This document shows, piece after piece, positions 12,032 through 25,300 of a stretch of DNA of 64,000 nt; the first letter of the stretch is position 1, and each line of letters begins with the position of its first letter. The notes under the pieces are model-generated. The model saw only the letters and a program-made list of their open reading frames with translations. It was not told where the DNA came from and ran no database searches. Both the position numbers and the translations under genes were made by a program. The stretch is taken from positions 6,576,510 to 6,640,509 of the forward strand of contig CM063244.1 in assembly GCA_032158295.1 (NCBI GenBank), read 5' to 3'. The DNA comes from Pycnopodia helianthoides (Eukaryota; Echinodermata; Asteroidea; Forcipulatida; Asteriidae).

Positions 12032-12195
12032 AGGTGGTCTTGTTGGTACCGGTGAGACATCTGCTCTAGAATGGCAAAGGTCGTGGGTTCGTATCCCACC
12101 CAAGTAATTTGCCCTTGGTATTTTGCACAGGACTCGGGAAAGTACGGAGTATAGCTTCACACAAATCGGTGTATGGGTAAAACCAAATAACAAGA
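12032..12195 (+). mobile_element. tRNA-derived SINE, family 1
   Basis: tRNA-like head with a B box (GTCGTGGGTTCGTATCCCAC), then a body with CACAGGACTCGGGAAAGTAC and a tail GTAAAACCAAATAA. The same head, body and tail occur at 49855-50025 (+). The head and body also occur, reversed, at about 19730-19890 and 34085-34275. It sits in HAO intron 6. Confidence 0.75.
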
Positions 12196-12867
12196 AGAAA
12201 AACTAATAATAAAACAAGTCAAATTTAAAACATTCCATTATGAAAAAGAGTTTTTTGTGGTGACACTATAATTATCTGCTACTAATCGAAAGTTCGAATA
12301 TACCAGGAGTTGGTATACCGGTCAAGTTGATTATACCACGGTCGAGTTGGTATACCACCGGTTCTTGTCGGAGCCACCTCTTATGGTGTTAGACTGTTAC
12401 CGCACGTGACGTGATGACTTTACCCTTTGTTCTTTCTTTGCTTTATATCATGATGTGATATACTCCATATTTTATTAATTTATTTTAGGGCGAGGCAGGG
12501 GTTAAAAATGTTCTTGACATTCTGAAAGAAGAATTCAGCAGAGCAATGGCGCTTTCAGGTATTAACATTTTAGTTGTCTTTGTTCATTTTATGCTTCTTC
12601 GGCATTCTGCTCGCTCCTTTTCACTCCCTTTCCACTTGCCTGCATCTTTGACACTAGTAATACACTTGTATGTGTGTGTTGTGCTGTCATTTAGCCTCGG
12701 AGAAAGACTCTGCTGGGGTTGAAACGTGAGCCCATTAACAATTTTACCACAGACCATTTTGTTTTGTAAGTAGTTTGCAACAGCCAATTCCATCACCCAC
12801 AACCCCAACGACGTATAAGTCCCAGCAATGGATTGAGTGATCCCAAATCCCAAAGCGTGCAGAACCA

Positions 12868-12970
12868 GAACAACAACACGACGACGACGACGATAACGAT
12901 AACGATCAGTGACAGCGACAATGACACCCACGGCCTCGGCCACGGCGACAACGACGGCGACAACGACAAT
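12868..12970 (+). repeat. Imperfect ACG/GACAAC simple repeat in HAO intron 7
   Basis: ACGACGACGACGATAACGAT followed by diverged GACAACGACGGC units. The long ORFs on both strands here come from this simple repeat and are not genes. Confidence 0.7.
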
Positions 12971-13182
12971 AGCTTTACTGTTTTTTTTAGCGGAATGTTT
13001 ATTATAAAGTACAAGTCAGAATGTCTGATTGATTTTATGGTTCTTCTGTGTACAACACTTCTTAGAACTACATCGAGCACATTTGACACACATAACAATG
13101 CCTTTTGTTATCCATAGGTTGTTCATCTCTAGCTGATATTACGCCTGATTTGATAACCACACGGTCGTTCAGCAAGCTTTGA

Positions 13183-15192
13183 GACTATGTTGGCATCTGA
13201 CGTCATCATTATAACATGGCGTCACCCTCGATAGCTGAATGCGTGTTAAATGCGTGTTCGAGACTCGGCAAGAAAACTCTCGTGGTTGAACACACCTCTA
13301 CGTAGTCCCTTCTCTTGATCTTCGCTCTCAGTATCATTTTGTATTATTAAGTGTAACGGCAGGAAGTAAAAGCTTACAAGGAGATTTACCTCCATGTTTA
13401 GGGGTAGGCCTAAAGGGGTAGAGCGATAAACTCAAATCGGAAAATTAGTTTATTCATTTCTCATCAAATATGGCATTTCAGACAGAAATATTTCATGTAA
13501 TGTTTTCTACTATCATCATCATGTAAATATGTGATCAAAAGTATATTTTACAAGTTTTTTTCTAACCAAATCTGTAATAATCCTTTAAGTTTTTCAAACT
13601 TTTGTGGTTTTTATAAATCTACAACTGTTCATTTTACCCCTGCTCTGACTACTCTGAAAAAATAATGCAATTTTGTCGCATTTGGTACATATCAAATTTA
13701 CAAACTTGAATCACCCAGCCACCATCTTTGTCATGTTCCTTCTGCACAGTAATAGTAATGAATGCTGACTACCATTATACCAAAAGGAGACATACTAAGT
13801 TTTTTTCTCCCCAGCCTGTTTTGTTTGCATTGATTTAAATAGGGGGAAAACAAGATGGCTTCCAAAACTCAACGTTATTTTTCGTTGAGCTTTGCGAAAA
13901 ACCCCGTGACGTCATCATTCTCTGATAAATTTTTGTGACGTCATTTGTGGGAGTGGTGTTTTATACCACTGCGCGGTATGTACACATTGCAATGGAAAGA
14001 GCACTATTCTTCGGCAAAGTCGAAAAGAAAAGGCTCTAAAATGCTAGATAGCAGCGGGTCTCGAAAGGGATTTATTATTTACGAAGGAGAGGAATACTCT
14101 TCAAGCACTGCTGGTAATATTGATAGTGATGGAAGGGGGAGTATTCGGGTTACTTGCTTTAAAACAGTTGCTGGCAGTGTAAGCACTTTATGTAATCCGC
14201 CATATACATAAACAGACAAACCTGTAGAAGTTTGAGATTGATCGGCCATCTGGGTCACAAGAAAATAGTGAAAAACCGATTACACATTTGCATGAAATCA
14301 TATAGATTCAAAAAATGAATAAAACGCTCACTGAGCGATAAACTCCAATCGGAAAATTAGTTTATTAATTTCTCATCAAATATGGCATTTCAGACAGAAA
14401 TATTTTAAGGGATGTTTTCTACTATCATCATCATTAGACCGTGTAAGTTTTATGTAAATCTGTGATCAAAAAGTATATTTTACAAGTTTGTTTCTTACCA
14501 ATTCTGTAATGTTCCTTCAAGTGGTTAGTACACCAAGGCATATTTTTCTCTTATAGAATGGACAACTGTGCATTAATTCTAAAATGATCAGACCAATATT
14601 TACATCCCTACAACACGGTGTGCATTATTCCTCCATGATTATCAAACATGTACAATACACTGTTCAACATGAAGACAATCTGGGCTGACTGTACGTGCAC
14701 ACGACCTTACGGATCCAGTTTGTGGGGTCCTGATATTGTTGTTCTAGTATTATTCCCTTTTCTAAAGAATTCTCTTGTGGGGTCCGTTGTTCCATTGTGT
14801 AAAAGACCACACAAATATTTCGAGGGAACGAAATGATTTTGAGGGGAAGGATAAAGTATTTGAAGTGAGAAAAAAAAATTGAGGAAGCGAAATATTATTT
14901 TCAGGGAACGAAATGATATTTGGAGGGAACACTCAAATATTTCCACCTTTCTTTTTTTTCCAACTTGTACCTTTAGGGCCTCTGTGGTTATACATGCAAA
15001 ATTCTGAAATTCTTATCGCATATGGTTAGTATATATAGGTGTAACAAAAATGTCAAGTGTTTAGCTGATGAAATCATTCACCAGTTGAGAAAAATCCTGA
15101 GAAAAATTTAACTTGAATTTAAAAACTTTATTATACAATATACATGTACAGCATCAGTGGTTTTGCCAACCGTTCAAATGGTGTACCAACAA
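13183..15192. other. Intergenic between HAO and the foldback element; MITE A copies
   Basis: Holds inverted MITE A copies at 13421-13589 (partial) and 14155-14520. The segment 13995-14065 is related to 7055-7115, another dispersed repeat. The ORF at 13945-14211 runs from that repeat into the MITE and is not a gene. No clear HAO polyadenylation signal was seen close to the stop. Confidence 0.5.
14155..14520 (-). mobile_element. MITE family A, inverted copy
   Basis: Reverse complement of most of 1833-2229. It shares AAACAGTTGCTGGCAGTGTA, the CGCTCACTGAGCG palindrome and the terminal AATTCTGTAATGTTCCTT. The first terminal repeat is decayed. Confidence 0.75.
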
Positions 15193-17915
15193 AGTAGTGC
15201 AGCGGATAAGCAAAACAATTGTGCACTTTTTGAGAAAAGCATGAAATTTCTACCATAGATAGTTTTTACCATAAGAAATATTTTTAGATGTGGAGGGAAG
15301 TCAAATTTGACCTCTGAGGACCGTGGGGGGTCTAAATCCAAGATGGCCGCCAGTCCATAGGGTCTAATGTACAAATGCACTTAACTTGGGAACCAAACAA
15401 TTTAGAAAAACATTCAAGGTGTCATTTCCAACTAAATTGGGGATGCCAATTCATTTGGTGATACTTTTGAGATCATCAGAACTCAAGAATTTGCATTTAG
15501 GTCAATGTTAAGGTCAAATTACATCTGAAAAGTAAAATGTTGGTGAAAATTCGCCTCAATTTTGACACTTCAGGAATAATAATTTTTTAAAATAAATAAA
15601 TTACACCCATGAATAATATCACCACCACTATGAGTTTAGTATGACTACCCAGAAACATGGTGTTAGCTAGAAGGGTGTCTGGGTGTATTTTGGACACACT
15701 GTTTCTGTCATTTACATGTAAATGTACTCCTATGTATTTGAACAATTTGTACACCAAGTCTTTAAATTTCCAGCAAATTTGACACCCTTTTACCAAATTC
15801 TGGCTAAAACTTTATCCAGAAAAGCTATTCCAATACGACTTAAAACAGGTTCACAACAACTAGGTGTTGACATGTTTTTATCAAATTGCATATCCCTAGT
15901 ACGGATCAATGTATTCAGCTTACGATAACTATCAATCTTCCCACCATACTAATTTTTGAGTTAGCTCTATTCATAATTTCCGAATATCCAATGTAACAAT
16001 CAAAATCTAACAGTCTCCAGAACAGAAGCAAAGTGCAGTGCAGTTGAGTGCAGCTCTGGCAAACTTGCAGCATCTAATGCAACCTTTCTTGCAGCGACAG
16101 TTGATCACCTGGTTTCAACAGTTGACCTGGTAGCGAGTGCGCTTGATGTGCTGCTTGAGTGCTGCCTGGGTTGGTTGAATGTTCTCTAGAGTTCTAGACT
16201 TCTGTGTGAAGAGCTGTTTCCTTCCATCATTCACTTCCATGTTCTCACTGGTTCTGTCGTACATCAGAACCACAAATTGCTCTAGCAGTAACATTGGTTC
16301 TCACCGACCTCACTTGGCATGCATACGATTTCACTGAAAGTATCATTACCTGCTGGAAATGATTTTTCAGTTTCCCAGGCAGTCTTCTTTCCTCTGTCAG
16401 CGAATGCAAATCTATACAGTGTCATGCTCGGTGCAAGCGTTGAAGACTGGGAGAGTCAGACACTGTGCTGGATTCATTGTGGCAGCCATTTCGTGAACAG
16501 CTATGTACCAAAGCTTGACCCGACACCAAAGGTAACCCACAGCTCATCAAGAGTTGTCTTGCTGAACGATGTCACAGTCAGTACCACTTTCAGAATCAAC
16601 AGTATGTATGGTTACCTTCTTACACCTCTTTTACACAGCATCTGCCACATGCAGAACTAGACGAGTGACAGCCTTCTCTTGCAAACATGGGGCAAGGAGG
16701 GTCAAATGACTCAGCAGGAGAGCAGAGTACTCCTCTTCCATCTGTTGCATACAGTTCATTGCCCTCTGCTAGAAGAAGATGAACAGCTTTGCGTGACAGG
16801 AAAGCAAACAATACGGTTTTTGTTCTCATTGACTTGAAGGAAGTTCTTCCAGTTTTTTTGCAGCACAGTAGAAGGAGCCACTCTTTTCCTGGTGTCCTTT
16901 CCCCTCTTCTGTCTTGTTGTGTCTTTCAGGCTGGCAGGTAGGTAGGCCTATACATCCCAGACAAGGCCGATGCGGAAACTTTTCTTGAGTTTTAATCAGA
17001 GATATATTGTGCATACACTCTTTCTCCATACTCTTGAAATGTTCTTGATGTTCAAGGATTTAGCATTTGAACCACAGCCGCACCATTGAGAATTGTTGCA
17101 TCAACCACAGGCACACTATATTTTTCGGCTGCGGCTATAACTTGCTGAGCTTGAATCTCTGTTACTTGCATGCTTTACGCTGTTGAACACCATCAATATT
17201 GGGAGATTGCTTGGGCAGGTTTTGTGGTGGGTTGTGTGGACCAGCTGGGTATGATGCTTGATATTTGCCCAATCGAGTATCATGTTGACTAGAGCAAAGA
17301 GGGATGGTGGCTGTTTGCCTGGAACGACGTATTGAAGGAGAAACTTGAGTGAAAGATCTCGTTGTGCACCACCTGTGCTGCTCAGATGAAGTGCATGGCA
17401 TCACTGTCATAATAACAGGATATAATGAGGGCTAGTCTAATGTCCTTCTCAAAACTCAGAAGTGTGTCTCTTCCCCATGAACATGCCCTCAGATCAGGAA
17501 GTTGGAAAATATGTTACAAATGATAAAAAAACTTGTGAAAAGTATGATATTTCAAACATAATAGTTATTTGGGGGTCAATTTTGACCTTGACCTTGACCC
17601 TAAATGCATATTTTTGAGTTCTGACGATCTCAAAAGTATCACCAAATGAACTGGCATCCCCAATTTAGTTGGAAATGACACCTTGAATGTTTTTCTAAAT
17701 TGTTTGGTTCCCAAGTTAAGTGCATTTGTACATTATACCATATGGACTGGCGGCCATCTTGGATTTAGACCCCCCACGGTCCTCAGAGGTCAAATTTGAC
17801 TTCCCTCCACATCTGAAAATGTTTCTTTTGGTAAAAACTATCTATGGTAGAAATTTCATGCTTTTCTCAAAAAGTGCACAATTCTCATAATAATGGGAGC
17901 TTATCCGCTCTACTA
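15193..17915. mobile_element. 2.7-kb foldback element with arms of about 330 bp
   Basis: Left arm 15193-15522 and right arm 17575-17915 are inverted copies, including GCGGATAAGC, CTAAATCCAAGATGGCCGCC, AACTTGGGAACCAAACAATT and TTTGGTGATACTTTTGAGAT. The 2-kb interior has only short ORFs on both strands, for example 16319-16660 (+, 113 aa) and 16826-17029 (-, a Cys/His-bearing stretch). I recognise none as a transposase. Most likely a non-autonomous or decayed DNA transposon with long inverted termini. Confidence 0.8.
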
Positions 17916-19041
17916 AAGATGCAGAGCAACCAATAGTGTTTTCAATAATTTAAAATATAAGTTGAGAATAAAATTTAATAGACCGTTACATTTTTTCCAA
18001 ATCTAGCATTGATTTCATTGTTTTAATTCTCAAGGGTTTGTCTTCCTGATTTAGACCTACAAAACTGTCCTGCCTTAGAAACACACTGGTTGCAATATTA
18101 GGCTTTACTATCTTTAGTATTGTCAAAAAGGACTTGTCAAGTAAACTCTAAAACAAAATACAGTTTATTTTTACAGGATAGACAGTTGGATTTTACCTGT
18201 TCTGAAACAGGTGGCAGGTGACTAATTGACAACCTGACGCCCAAATTTTTGCATCTAGCTAAGGCTGGGTACAAATCATTTCTACAGTCATCTGTGAAAT
18301 GTGTGCTGAAAATCTTTATTCTTTGGTCAGCTCAAAATTGGATCGAGTGCTGCCCATTCCCTGCATCACAAATCAGGGAAAATTTGTCTCTGCGGATTCA
18401 GATTTATTCCCCGAACATCCACCAACGGCACAGAATGCTGGCATATTATTCCAGCACCCGATAAACTTTGTAGAAACGATTTACTTCACAAATTTCTTTC
18501 GAAAACTATCGAATCCCCATCCACAAACAACGGTGTCCTATTTGTTTACATGCTATAACTCCCACACATGCCGTCACATTATGCGCTGGTAAACGCGGGT
18601 AACGTTGCTTTGTGTTGATTTTGAGTCAGGAACCATAGACGCGCACCGCCAACGGCAGAAGTGTTTCTAGTTTTTTCAAAACGTTGAGGTTGGGGCCTAA
18701 TTTTGATCGATATTTACATAAAAAACAGAAGTGTAAACACATCAAAAATACATTTAAATGACAAACACACGTCTCATAAACAAGTTTAAATAGCATTTCT
18801 CGTTAAAAAAAAATCGCTTGAGTAACCGTTAAAATAAAAATATTATTGTCAAAATCAGTAATTTTTTCCCCTTGACACCATCTTGAGTTGCTTGATGACT
18901 TTTGGGCCTATTTCATAAAGTCTGTAAGCGGAATCGTCTTCTGCAACGATGCAAACAATTGTGAATGAGCAGACACGCTGCCAAAGTTTCTTGATTGTTT
19001 AAAGAAATTAAACTTGTGCTCACCAGGCCATGCACAATTTG
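17916..19041. other. Intergenic gap between the foldback element and ACY1, nothing recognised
   Basis: AT-rich sequence with scattered short ORFs (for example 18299-18592, +) that show no family signature or splice context. Confidence 0.4.
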
Positions 19042-19047
19042 TTTATT
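19042..19047 (-). terminator. Candidate polyadenylation signal for ACY1
   Basis: AATAAA on the minus strand, about 340 bases past the ACY1 stop codon at 19384. This is a plausible 3' UTR length, but the call rests on motif and position only. Confidence 0.4.
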
Positions 19048-19383
19048 CTTGAATAGCTCTGGGGCAGAAAGCTGTGCATTTGCCTAACCCACATACATTT
19101 TGACGACCAATTGAGAGTTTTTATGCGATATTTCCATGTACAGCAAACACAGTTTTTACACTTTGCAGGTTGCTCAATGTTTACTAGGCCGCCCAGCTTT
19201 CTAAGAATCAAACTTTACAAGCCCGCGGAACCCTTGAATTGTTTTATGTAGTCCTGGCTGGTGACTACATTGAGCCTTGACTTGCACCATTTTTCTCTGC
19301 TAAATAGTATGCACAAAACGTGTTTGTTTTACAAATAGCTTTATGACAATGGGCCCAGAGGCATCTGCGCTTCGACACAAATC

Positions 19384-22300
19384 TTAAACGATTTTATTGT
19401 CCTCCTTGTTTTGCTCAACATTGCCAAGGGCCGTGATGATCTCCTCATAGATGATGATTCCTTTCATGAAGACGTCTTCGTTCAGGAACTCGTTGTGGTC
19501 GTGGAGGAGGATCGGCGTGTTGTTCATGGGGGAGAACCCAAGGCACTGGTATCCTGCCTTCCGCAGGAACCGACTATCCGTTGCTGCTGGGAAGATCTCC
19601 AGCTCCAGGTCAACTCCTCTGGAAAGAAGAAAAATGAGATCCAAAGTTCAAAGGTCATTAAACTTATGTAATGATTTCATAAACAATATAAACAACTGTA
19701 CAATAACATAAGTATACAATTTGGTTTTGCTCTACACCGATGTATATAAGTACTTAATACTCGGTGCATTCCAAGTTCTGTGAAAGCAAATCTGCTGGCA
19801 CCTCGTATTAAAAACAGGATTTGAACTCGTGACCATCAGCATTATAGAGCAGACAACTTAACCACTATCCCACCGAGCTCGCCCCGGTGACAAGAAGCAA
19901 GTTCAAATCCTATATTAATAGCACAGGGTAATGCAAACAGTTCACAGCACTTGGCTAGGTGTACACCTCACTTAATACTAAGAACCAAGAGAAGAAAGAC
20001 AAGCATGAGAGGAAACCCGGAGAGAAACTTACATTTTCTTGCAGGCGCCTTCAAAGGCCATCCACCATACGCTCTTGTTTCCAGTCTCGGTGACATAGAC
20101 CTCACTTTTCTGTCAAAAATATATAACGTCATTAAAAGAGAAGGTTTCTAGTGCAATATCAACATTTCAAGGAAAACAACTTCACATTAGCTCAAATCAT
20201 TTCCAATTTTTGAGGGGGTTGGAGTTGGGGGTGGGGGAAGTCATTCTCACTCTCAGCACCTTGTTCTTCGAACGGCTAGATCTCTTAACCATAAAAATAG
20301 AACATGGAGATTGCCGAACTCAATAATGTCAACTGTGTCTGCTGTAAACCCCTCTGTCAGCATGGACATAGAGTATTAATAGCAAAAAGCATGTTAGTGT
20401 GAAATGCCTGTATGGGAAAATTATCCAGATCACCAATGGGAGAGATGATCTTTGCCATACAGCCAAAATGGCAGCACGCATGAATTGCCTCACAATAGAT
20501 CAGCACAGGTAACTAAATGCATGCCATTCTGAGTTTTATTTGCTCTTAACCTATTACCTTCATCTCTTTTCTTTAGAATACAATCATTCACACAAAATTA
20601 CCTCAAAGAATAAAAATGCGTAGGCCTGATTGGTAACAGTCAAACTATTAAATTCAAAATTGTAAATCTTGAAAACTAATTTTGTAAAAACGTAGATAAC
20701 ACTACCAGTATCAATTTCCATCAGGATACTTCAGTCTGAAATACTGCAGGTCTACATTAATGCACAGAGGCTGCAGATGGCCTTGTTGCCCTGGTCTTGG
20801 CCTTGGTGCCCCATCAAAAGTTTCCAAAAGACTTCTGAGAAGTGCCCCTTTGCAAAATGAAAGTGGCCTTGCCATTTTGCAAAATGAAAACAGCCTTGTC
20901 CTCTCCAGGATGAAATTTCAGGCCTTCATTTGGGAGAAAATAATCCCCCAGGCACACACTACCACTTGTGGCATATGCTGATATGCTGAGCAAATATCGT
21001 CTGTGGACGTCCAAAAAACAAACTGGCCACCTGCATTTTATGGTCTCGCTGACATGAAATGACCAGGGTCCTTCGCACTTCAACTTCAGTGCGCATGTGC
21101 TACCTACATCACTAACTAACCGCAAATTTTGATCGACTAATTGAAGCTTGAAAATTGACAGTTGAAGCTAGCTTATTGCAAATGCTGTATCATATCTGTA
21201 TATATAATCAAGGCTTGGGAAAATATAGAAATATTGACCAGATTGGAACTAGAACCAGCAACCTCTGGGGTGAACAAAACCACACAGGCGTTCTACCAAC
21301 TGAGCAAGCCCTATGTTGGCAGTCATCTTTTTAAAACAGTATATATTTGTTGATTAGCGCCAAACAAATTGAAAGCGTCATAAGAGGATACATATTAGGG
21401 GGATTCCACTTTATTATTTTTTTTCTCGTAAATATTGCCAAAGAGGAAACTGACTTAAGTAAATAAATATATGTACCTGAACAAACTTGTAGGTAACGCC
21501 TTCCCAGCCTCGAGTATCCAGCGATCAATCTTTTCTTGCAGCTCCTTCAACATTGCAATAAAAACAAAAGACTATTGCAGTGACAATAGGGGACTTTTTG
21601 GGACGCTAGGTGGCAGCAGACTTATTAGGTAAAATTCTTTGTTCTCGGCAATGTGCAATCTTAGAACTACGTAAACAATGGAATTTTACCTGGTATGTCT
21701 GCTGCCATCTAGCGTTCAAAAGTCTCCCAATGGTTTACTTGTTTACTTCCTACTAGGTCTAAATTAGCAGCAGACCAGTGTGAAAATGTTTGCATCTCCT
21801 AGAATAGCACTAACGACAAGCGCGAGTTTGAAATTGTCAAAACGTTGTATCTCGCTTAAAATTGCCCGGATGTACTCACAAAGGAAGTACGCGACAAGGT
21901 GCAACGCTTTTGCACGGAGCATTTTCATGTGAGATACTTTTTGCAAAATCGAGATTTGATGTTTTTGCACTATCGTGTAGAGATATGAAGTTATTGTACA
22001 GACCCAATGGAAATGGAATTATTACTTATCCACCACTTGTGCTGGAGTCACACGCGGCTACTGTCTGTCAATGGTTGCGGTGTTGCGAGTCATAGTGTAA
22101 TTAAAGATATGGTGGGCACACACATCACCTAAAATACGCACTACACAGTAACACAAAGGGCACTCGCTCCCAAAATGGCGCAACCATGATTTTATGGTGA
22201 GCTGATGTCAGGTGAATGGGTCAAGAGCAGCTCCTTTGTGGCAATATTACAAATCCTTACCAGTTTGCTTGGAGATCAAAAATCTTTTTTCCCGTTACCC

Positions 22301-25300
22301 CAGCTGGAATATTTTCTGTCAAAAAGCTACCTTTTTTTTCTAGCCAGTAAATATGTGTCTTGTCAATGAAACTCAGTTTGGAGACCCATTTAAAGGTATT
22401 GGACACTTTTTGTAACAGCTCAAAATCAGTGTCCACATTTTGTGTGATTCAACATATGCATGAACAAACAAACCTGTGAAAGTTTGAGCTCAATTGGTCA
22501 TCGAGGTCATGAGAAAATAGTTAACAGAGACCTTATGTGTTTTCTGTTTTTTCAAACATTGAGTTTTTATCACGCGTAATAAAAACTATTGTTTTTACTA
22601 ATTTCTCAGAAACGATAGCATTTTAGGCAGAAATATTTAAAGGACCCCTTTCTACCATTACTTACTTTAAATCATGTAAGTTGTGGGAATCTGTGAACAT
22701 TTTTTTTTCTCGATCTTACCAATAGTATACAAGGCCTTTAAAGACGTTTTCTCATTTACATTCACAAATTTTCGTGGACCACATTTTTTTTACAGTCATG
22801 TTTCTTAAGTACAACCAAACCTTTGATGAAACCTTTAGAAACCTTTGATGAAACAACAGATCCACAACCATGCCCGGTCAAACAGACGGCATTGCAGAGA
22901 CAAATTAAAGGCCTCATCATGTCAATGCAGTAAAATCTGTCTCTACAAAATCTTTGCTTGTATGTTAATGTGAAGAGAAAGATTTTTTTAATAAAGTCGT
23001 AAGGCCTCTTTCCCCCACCCCACCCCCCAGTGCTATTTGACTGAGGCCACTGAACCATGACAACAGGGACTCAGTAAACAGATGCTGTGTACGTGCCATC
23101 CTCTACAGTGTCTCACCACACGTGGCTTGTCGACACAGCCACTGACAACGCGCACAGAAACTCCAACACCAGTTATTTAAGACCACCGCTGTGTGCTGCG
23201 TAAGAGTTTGGCGCGTCATTGCCCCCTCCGAAGTGAACTGGTTAACAAAGGTGAATCCCTCTTTATCCAGATATGAGTCTCTTCTACCCCCAAACCTCTC
23301 CTGCCACCTAGCATCTTCAGATGCATCAGGAATCATTGATTACCTACCTTCGTGTCGGTGTTTGGTGAGACGCGGATGTCAGCCGTCATGGAAAACTCGC
23401 TCGGCACCATGTTATGCGCAATCCCACCCTGTAAGCAGAATTTAGCACAATGACTCAAAATGTAAAAAATGCCAGTACTCAACTCATACTTCTACACATT
23501 AACAAGTTGGCTCTCTGCCTCTCAGAAACTGCAGTTATATTAAAGGAATCAAATTTTTGGGCGGGGTACAAAGCATTTGTCATGAAATGAATATGGTAAG
23601 AAAGCTATTTTAAAAGTCGAGTAATGGTTCACGTAGATATTCCTTTGAAACTGTGTTTTTTGTTTCATTTCATGACAGAACACGGTCCACCATTTTGTAC
23701 AACAAATGTTTGACTCCCCGAAATGGCAAAACCTTTGTTCCACAGGTTGTATTTCCAGAGACAAGTTTATGGGTTTTGTTTATCACTATTCACAAATTAC
23801 AACACGCTGTAGGTGTTTTTGTGCATGGACAACTCTTAAAAGAATAAGGAGCAATTCTCAAACAGCAACATTTTACAAGAGGGCAAAGTGCTCCATTAAG
23901 ACAAGTACCTTTGATACATGTTTATGGATGTACATGTTTACACACTAAAGTGCCAAATGGCGGCTTGGGGTGGATAAGAGGCATTGAAAGAATGGAGGAC
24001 AGTGCACTGTATAACTGCGGCAGGCCTTCAACTTTGCTCTTGAATGAGTACTTCAGTTTTCCTCTGGTAAGGGGCACTTCTACAAGGGAAACGTAAATTT
24101 GTGTCGGCACTTCGCTAAAGGCATCACAGCAAACATGGCAAAGGCACTGGGCACCGCAGCAATCACTGTGGGTGCCGTAGGTTAAGTTGAGGCCTGCTGT
24201 GGGGGTGTGGGGGAGGGGATATATAGTCATATCTAACTAGACCTGGAATAACAAGGAGGCCAAGGAAGAAGGAGATATATTGGTAAAAAAAAGGCAAAGA
24301 TGGCCGAACATTTCAAAGGGCTGGTGTTCTATTGAAGATGAGGAAGGGATATCGGAATGGAAGGTGGGAGGGGAGAGGAAAAGTGGAGTGCTAGTTTGTA
24401 CCTGTATCATGGTGACGTTTGTTGTAGTCACATCACCCAGGGTGGCACATCCAACCATCCTTCATAAACAAAAACAAACAACAAACAACAAACAATAAGC
24501 CTTGCGATAAAAAAGAATTAGCCAGAATGTGAAAAAGGTGACTATAATGCACAGTAAAGTAACAGGAAAAAAGTTTCGCAAATTGCTATCTTACATTAAA
24601 AAATACTCTGGGGTCTGTGGGTTCAAACCCTGTTCATGGCATTTGTGTCCTTGAGCAAGACATTTCACTATAATTGCTTCTCTTCACCCAGAGGTAAATG
24701 GGTATACCTGAGTGAGTGCAGGAATGGTTCTTGATTTAACTACTTACTTACAGCATGGGCTGCAGGGAGCTGAGATGGTTTTAAGGAAATTAATAACTGA
24801 CCCAATGACCATAATGTTCAACATCACGAGCATAAAACATTATGGGTAGTGGCGCAAAACAAATGTCCCGTATCATTAGTATCAAAGTTAAATGGAAAAT
24901 ACAGCTTAGTATCCATAAGGCTCTGTCACATTAAGGGATTATTACAGGCAGCTTGTTGGCAGCCAACTGCACTCCGTGCACAGCAAAGAGTCATATTTGT
25001 TACAATGTCTTACTGCCTTAAAGCCCCCCACAGCCAGCCACTGATTCAGACTCGGGATGAGACACAGCCGCCTTTTTGAACTCAGGCTGTGTCCGAATCA
25101 GCAGCTGTGGCTGGGGCTTCAAGTCACATTAACAAAGTGATCCGGCCACAGCTGCTTACTCTAGCAAAAAATATCTGAAAATTGGAATGTAAATGTGTTG
25201 TCATCTTTGGGATTATCTGGAACTGGCTGCCCGTAAATAAGCCATTTGCTAGTTAGATTTGAATAATGTCTGGTACCTTGACTTGCTTATTTAGACCGTT

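Larger units (their letters stand above)
7961..13182 (+). pseudogene. HAO1-like: 2-hydroxyacid oxidase (HAO/glycolate oxidase) gene, broken as written
   Basis: FMN-dependent alpha-hydroxyacid oxidase: it oxidises glycolate or longer 2-hydroxyacids to 2-oxoacids with H2O2 in peroxisomes. Eight exons: 7961-8097, 8703-8854, 9274-9522, 10671-10810, 11364-11455, 11602-11763, 12489-12558, 13118-13182. About 355 aa once the lost base is allowed for; human HAO1 is 370. Visible family signatures: WYDYFTVGADD, LSIWANTS (active-site Trp), VTVDEP (Asp), LILKGIL (Lys), SNHGGRQLD (His, Arg), [10 protein letters not shown] and FIGRP (FMN phosphate site). The C-terminus is SKL, a PTS1 peroxisomal signal. Lesions: TAA at codon 12 (7994-7996) where the family has Glu, and one base missing in exon 3 near 9325-9327. 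The active-site Tyr of QLYVY is Asn here, and the substrate Arg after TVDxP..G is Lys with residues missing after it. Intron 2 has a GC donor. Either a young unprocessed pseudogene or a diverged paralogue with assembly errors; the family call is secure. Confidence 0.9.

Noticed and set aside
12584..13117. ORFs of 94-119 aa on both strands in the last HAO intron
   Set aside because: Low-complexity translations of an ACG-type simple repeat between two well-supported HAO exons.
16319..16660. 113-aa ORF inside the foldback element as a host gene
   Set aside because: It lies between the inverted arms of a transposon, shows no domain I know and no splice context.
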